This document shows, one piece after another, positions 61,140 through 64,000 of a DNA stretch of 64,000 nt. This stretch comes from Sinotaia quadrata (Eukaryota; Mollusca; Gastropoda; Architaenioglossa; Viviparidae), in the NCBI GenBank assembly GCA_028829895.1, contig CM054179.1:44511617-44575616 (forward strand), written 5' to 3'. Made by a program: the position numbers and the translations under genes. Position 1 is the stretch's first letter. Each line of letters starts with the position of its first letter. Under the pieces are notes generated by a model. That model did not search any database, was not told the origin of the DNA, and worked only from the letters and a program-made list of their open reading frames with translations.

Positions 61140-62072
61140 GAAGAACTCCAATACTGCAGAATATGATTCTTACAACCCTAGAAATGCAGAAGATAGAACA
61201 ACAACAAACAAATACCACAACCCGATACACTGAAACAGAAGACAATGAAACTTAGACAACCTCACAACAGTCAAATCCAGCTGACGACCACGCTGGGGAA
61301 ATTCCAATAGACTTCACTTAAGAACAACAACGCTTGTTTGAAGACATCAAAGGTTTCAGGGACAAAAATAAGTTACTCGTGGGCAGAAATCCAACAAGAA
61401 GCATGCAAAACAACAAAGCGCTAAGGGCAGCAATTGAGAATGCAAATGAAGTACTAAAACGTAACTCCACAGAAGATATCACAGAAACCAAGAGTCTAAT
61501 ATACGCCATTGCAAATGTAATTGAAAGATATATAAGGCCAGACACAGTTCAAACACAAAACCATCAGTACCACCATGGAAGAAAAGAATAGAAAAGAAAA
61601 TAGAGTGTACTTGGAGAGAAATAAGCCAACTGACAGCAGCAGCACAAAATAAGGGAAAACTGAAGGCAAGAGTGGTCACCAAATACCATCACAACTGCAG
61701 AAACATTAAGACTGCAGTAGAAAATGCAAAGCAAAGACTTCAAGGACTGAGTCACCGTCTGAAGAGATACACTGCAAGAGGTCAGCAATTTCAACAGAAC
61801 AAAACCTTCCGAACTGACCCCGGAAGACTATACCAAGAATTTAGGAAATTCCAGAACAGAACAGCAAATCCCAAACATTCAGGACACCAAGACCTTATGG
61901 AAAAACATTTGGAGCAACCCAAATACGCATAACACCTCGGCTAGATGGATTCAGGAACTGAAAGATGATCATAAAGAAATACCTGTACAATGCAATGCCG
62001 CAATCAGTGAGAAAGACATCAATAAGAAGATAAGAAAGATGGCAAATTGGAAAGCCCCAGGCCTGGACCAAT
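61140..62072 (+). pseudogene. LINE copy D: N-terminal region up to the start of the RT, frameshifted
   Basis: It begins directly after AAT/AAG repeats. Readable blocks are EQQRLFEDIKGFRDKNKLLV, then VPPWKKRIEKKIECTWREIS, CRNIKTAVENAKQRLQ, and ISEKDINKKIRKMANWKAPG ending at GLDQ. NWKAPG.DQ is the conserved motif at the entrance of the reverse transcriptase in R2/NeSL-like LINEs. Stops near 61320 and frameshifts near 61560 and 61880 break the frame. The element stops at 62072. Confidence 0.82.
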
Positions 62073-62940
62073 AATGGCAGTAGTAGTAGTAACTATATTT
62101 ATTTATGTGTTTATTTATAACCCGCTAACTTTAATCGCCAAACAACACATTAGGTTCAAACCTCAAAAAGTAATGGAAGGAAATGAAACAGAGCTAATCG
62201 AAATAAACAATTAAAATAAAATTAAATTAAAACAACATAATGAAGAAATAAATACAAGAAGCTTTAATTTAAAATATAAAACAAAACAAAACAAAAGCGA
62301 AAAAGATAGAAAATAAAGGAAACCATAATAAAAGTAATTAACTTAAAATGATTCCAGCCTTGAAGAAGAAAATTAAAAGCAAGGAAGTGAACTGAGCAAA
62401 GATTTAAAGCCTATCTAACGGAATGGTCCGTTGGCTTCTTCATCCACCTTGTGTTCGCTAAAGTGAATCACAAGATGTCTCTAGAGCGCAACATCGCGTG
62501 CACCGTGCACGTTAAATTCAGTGCACAATCTATCATCGATTGCAAATCCATACTAGTGAAGGACAATACGTCATCGATAGCAGATCTATAATCGTGAAAG
62601 ACAAAACGTGCTAAGCTCGCGGGATTCTATTCCAGTTATGTGACTGGTCGATCTGACCACAACGTTGATGTCGCAACAGTCAACATCTTCTTGCAAGTAC
62701 AGTCAATACCCACTCAAAGCAAACACATGGCGTGTTTATGGGTATGAAAGTTTGAGTGGCTCATTAGTGTTTCTGATGAAAACATTTTTGTGTCAATGCA
62801 TGGGTGGAGATAAGGTTTCTGATATTTCTTTGACCAGCTATTTTGCTTTGTTGTAGTCAGACTGCCGGTCCGATTGATATGCTTTGAAATGTAATGTCCT
62901 ATTTCGCTCTTCAGTAATTCAAGGTTTCTTTACCCCCCCC
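62073..62940. other. Unassigned sequence between LINE pieces
   Basis: Starts with a short GTA repeat and AT-rich sequence resembling a repeat, then a more GC-balanced stretch (62420-62700) with the palindrome GTGCACCGTGCAC. No gene recognised. Confidence 0.45.
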
Positions 62941-62947
62941 ACATTAT

Positions 62948-63069
62948 AGTAATCCGCGTACTTGGTACTTCCACTCCAGTCTCAGTATAGTAATCCGCGT
63001 ACTTGGTACTTTCACTCCAGTCTCAGTATAGTAATCCGCGTACTTGATACTTTCACTCTAGTCTCAGTC
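62948..63069. repeat. 41-bp tandem repeat, three copies
   Basis: Unit AGTAATCCGCGTACTTGGTA, CTTTCACTCCAGTCTCAGTAT. Confidence 0.95.
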
Positions 63070-63074
63070 TGTCA

Positions 63075-63372
63075 TTCCATTCATAGTCGTGGCTTGTCGT
63101 ACATAATGGCCATGGAGAGGTTTCTGGCTCCAAGTATGTGCTAGTGCATGCTTCGTTGTTTTCTTCCATGTTTCTTTGTCTGTTTCTGGGGGTTGGAAAA
63201 GTCCACTCATCTTTACTGCTTGTATCAGTGGATAATCTTTGTTGTTATTCCAGATGTAGTCCACAAAGCCAATGACTTCTCCTTCAATGACATGTTTGAT
63301 TTTCTTGAGACCTCGGTCTCCCAAGTTTTCGAAATACATAGAGCCTGTCTACGTCTGCTTTGGGGTGTAAGG
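63075..63372 (-). mobile_element. LINE copy F: post-RT fragment, minus strand
   Basis: Reading DRGLKKIKHVIEGEVIGFVD, then YIWNNNKDYPLIQAVKMSGL and PETDKETWKK, equivalent to the start of copy C. Its upstream junction is AAT repeats joined to AAAGCCTTACACCCC, within a few bases of copy C's junction. It breaks off near 63075. Confidence 0.88.
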
Positions 63373-63400
63373 CTTTATTATTATTATTATTATTATTATT
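63373..63400. repeat. (AAT)n tract between minus-strand LINE copies
   Basis: About nine units, written ATT on the plus strand. Confidence 0.96.
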
Positions 63401-63731
63401 CAGCCTCTTTCCACGACTTCTGTTTGACTGTCGGTTGTGATCCAAGGTCTCGGAATCTTACCAAGATTCTGGGAGATCCAAGGTTTTACGGAGGATGTGG
63501 GCACTTCCGAGGAGCGCTGCTTTGAGTAGTGGAGCGATTCTGTGGTTTCCAGGGAGTTTATTCAGGTAGCCTTCCAATTCAGATGTTATGTTCCCCAAGG
63601 CTCCTATCACTATAGGTATCACTTCTGCTTTTACATTCCACAGTCTCTGGATTTCTAATCTGAGGTCTTGGTATTTTTCTATTTTTTCTCTTTCTTTTGT
63701 TTGTATGTTTCTATCACTTGGAACAGCGACA
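63401..63731 (-). mobile_element. LINE copy E: endonuclease end and 3' UTR, minus strand
   Basis: 5'-truncated at VAVPSDRNIQTKERE directly behind AAT repeats, and runs to PESW-stop at 63458-63460 and the 57-bp 3' UTR. It is almost the same as the ends of copies B and C. The catalytic PD is lost by truncation. Confidence 0.9.
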
Positions 63732-63779
63732 TTATTATTATTATTATTATTATTATAATAATAAATAATAATAAACAAA
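63732..63779. repeat. Back-to-back (ATT)n/(AAT)n tracts
   Basis: ATT repeats turn into AAT repeats, forming the centre between minus-strand copy E and plus-strand copy G. Confidence 0.95.
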
Positions 63780-63784
63780 TAGGA

Positions 63785-64000
63785 ACATGTACAAATAATG
63801 GCCTTTTATTATCAAAGTCAACCAACAGTAAGAGGATATAGAAAAAGGATGCATGAACTTTGGCAAAAACAATATCCAGGTGAACAACGGCTCTTGGACC
63901 AGAAAAGATCAATCATGCACAATAAGCTTCTTACTATCGGAGAATAAAAAATTAATGAGCAGGAGCAAACTAATTTATCAAATCTGGCTGATGACCATAC
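63785..64000 (+). pseudogene. LINE copy G: N-terminal fragment running off the window
   Basis: Reading RGYRKRMHELWQKQYPG, then RLLDQKRSIMHNKLLTIGE and, after a stop, a stretch that includes LADDH (compare NPADDHA in copy D). These blocks resemble the conserved segment near the N-terminus of molluscan R2/NeSL-like LINE ORFs, as I remember that family. The stop after TIGE suggests decay. Confidence 0.68.

Overview
This is invertebrate nuclear DNA, AT-rich, intron-rich and crowded with microsatellites and minisatellites. Small phase-1 exons carry extracellular domains (SRCR, Sushi, WSC, C-type lectin, F5/8 type C, PAN), and there is a non-LTR retrotransposon with a CCHC finger and a restriction-like endonuclease. 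This mix points to a lophotrochozoan, most likely a gastropod or other mollusc. That assignment is an inference; I cannot name the species.

Layout. (1) About 1-4290, plus strand: the 3' end of a gene whose last two coding exons form one SRCR domain; the stop codon appears to be made by the final splice. (2) About 4290-9377: intergenic, with a 1.6-kb unclassified dispersed repeat, microsatellites and an old retrotransposon relic. (3) 9378-45327, minus strand: one large mosaic gene. I resolved 30 coding exons (5,783 nt, about 1,926 residues, 5' end not found). Splice signals and phases agree from end to end. Order from N to C: Sushi x3, WSC, then five units that begin WSC + a short two-cysteine (2C) module. 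Units 1-4 continue with a C-type lectin domain (CTLD); unit 5 continues with an F5/8C domain. Then WSC, Sushi x2, PAN and stop. (4) About 45.3-57.5 kb: mostly tandem repeats and two more copies of the dispersed repeat. A possible minus-strand promoter with a 5' exon lies near 53.2 kb. (5) About 57.5-64 kb: a patch of CRE-like motifs, then a cluster of truncated R2/R4-like LINE copies in both orientations, nearly every one bounded by (AAT)n.

What the main gene does. The product looks like a secreted or matrix, multivalent carbohydrate-binding protein: no membrane segment is visible, the last exon ends in a PAN domain, and WSC, CTLD and F5/8C are all candidate glycan-binding folds. A role in innate recognition or mucus/matrix is inference. 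The most unusual points are the repeated WSC-2C-lectin unit, the uncatalogued 2C module, and several intronic minisatellites whose unit includes an authentic splice site and the adjoining exon bases.
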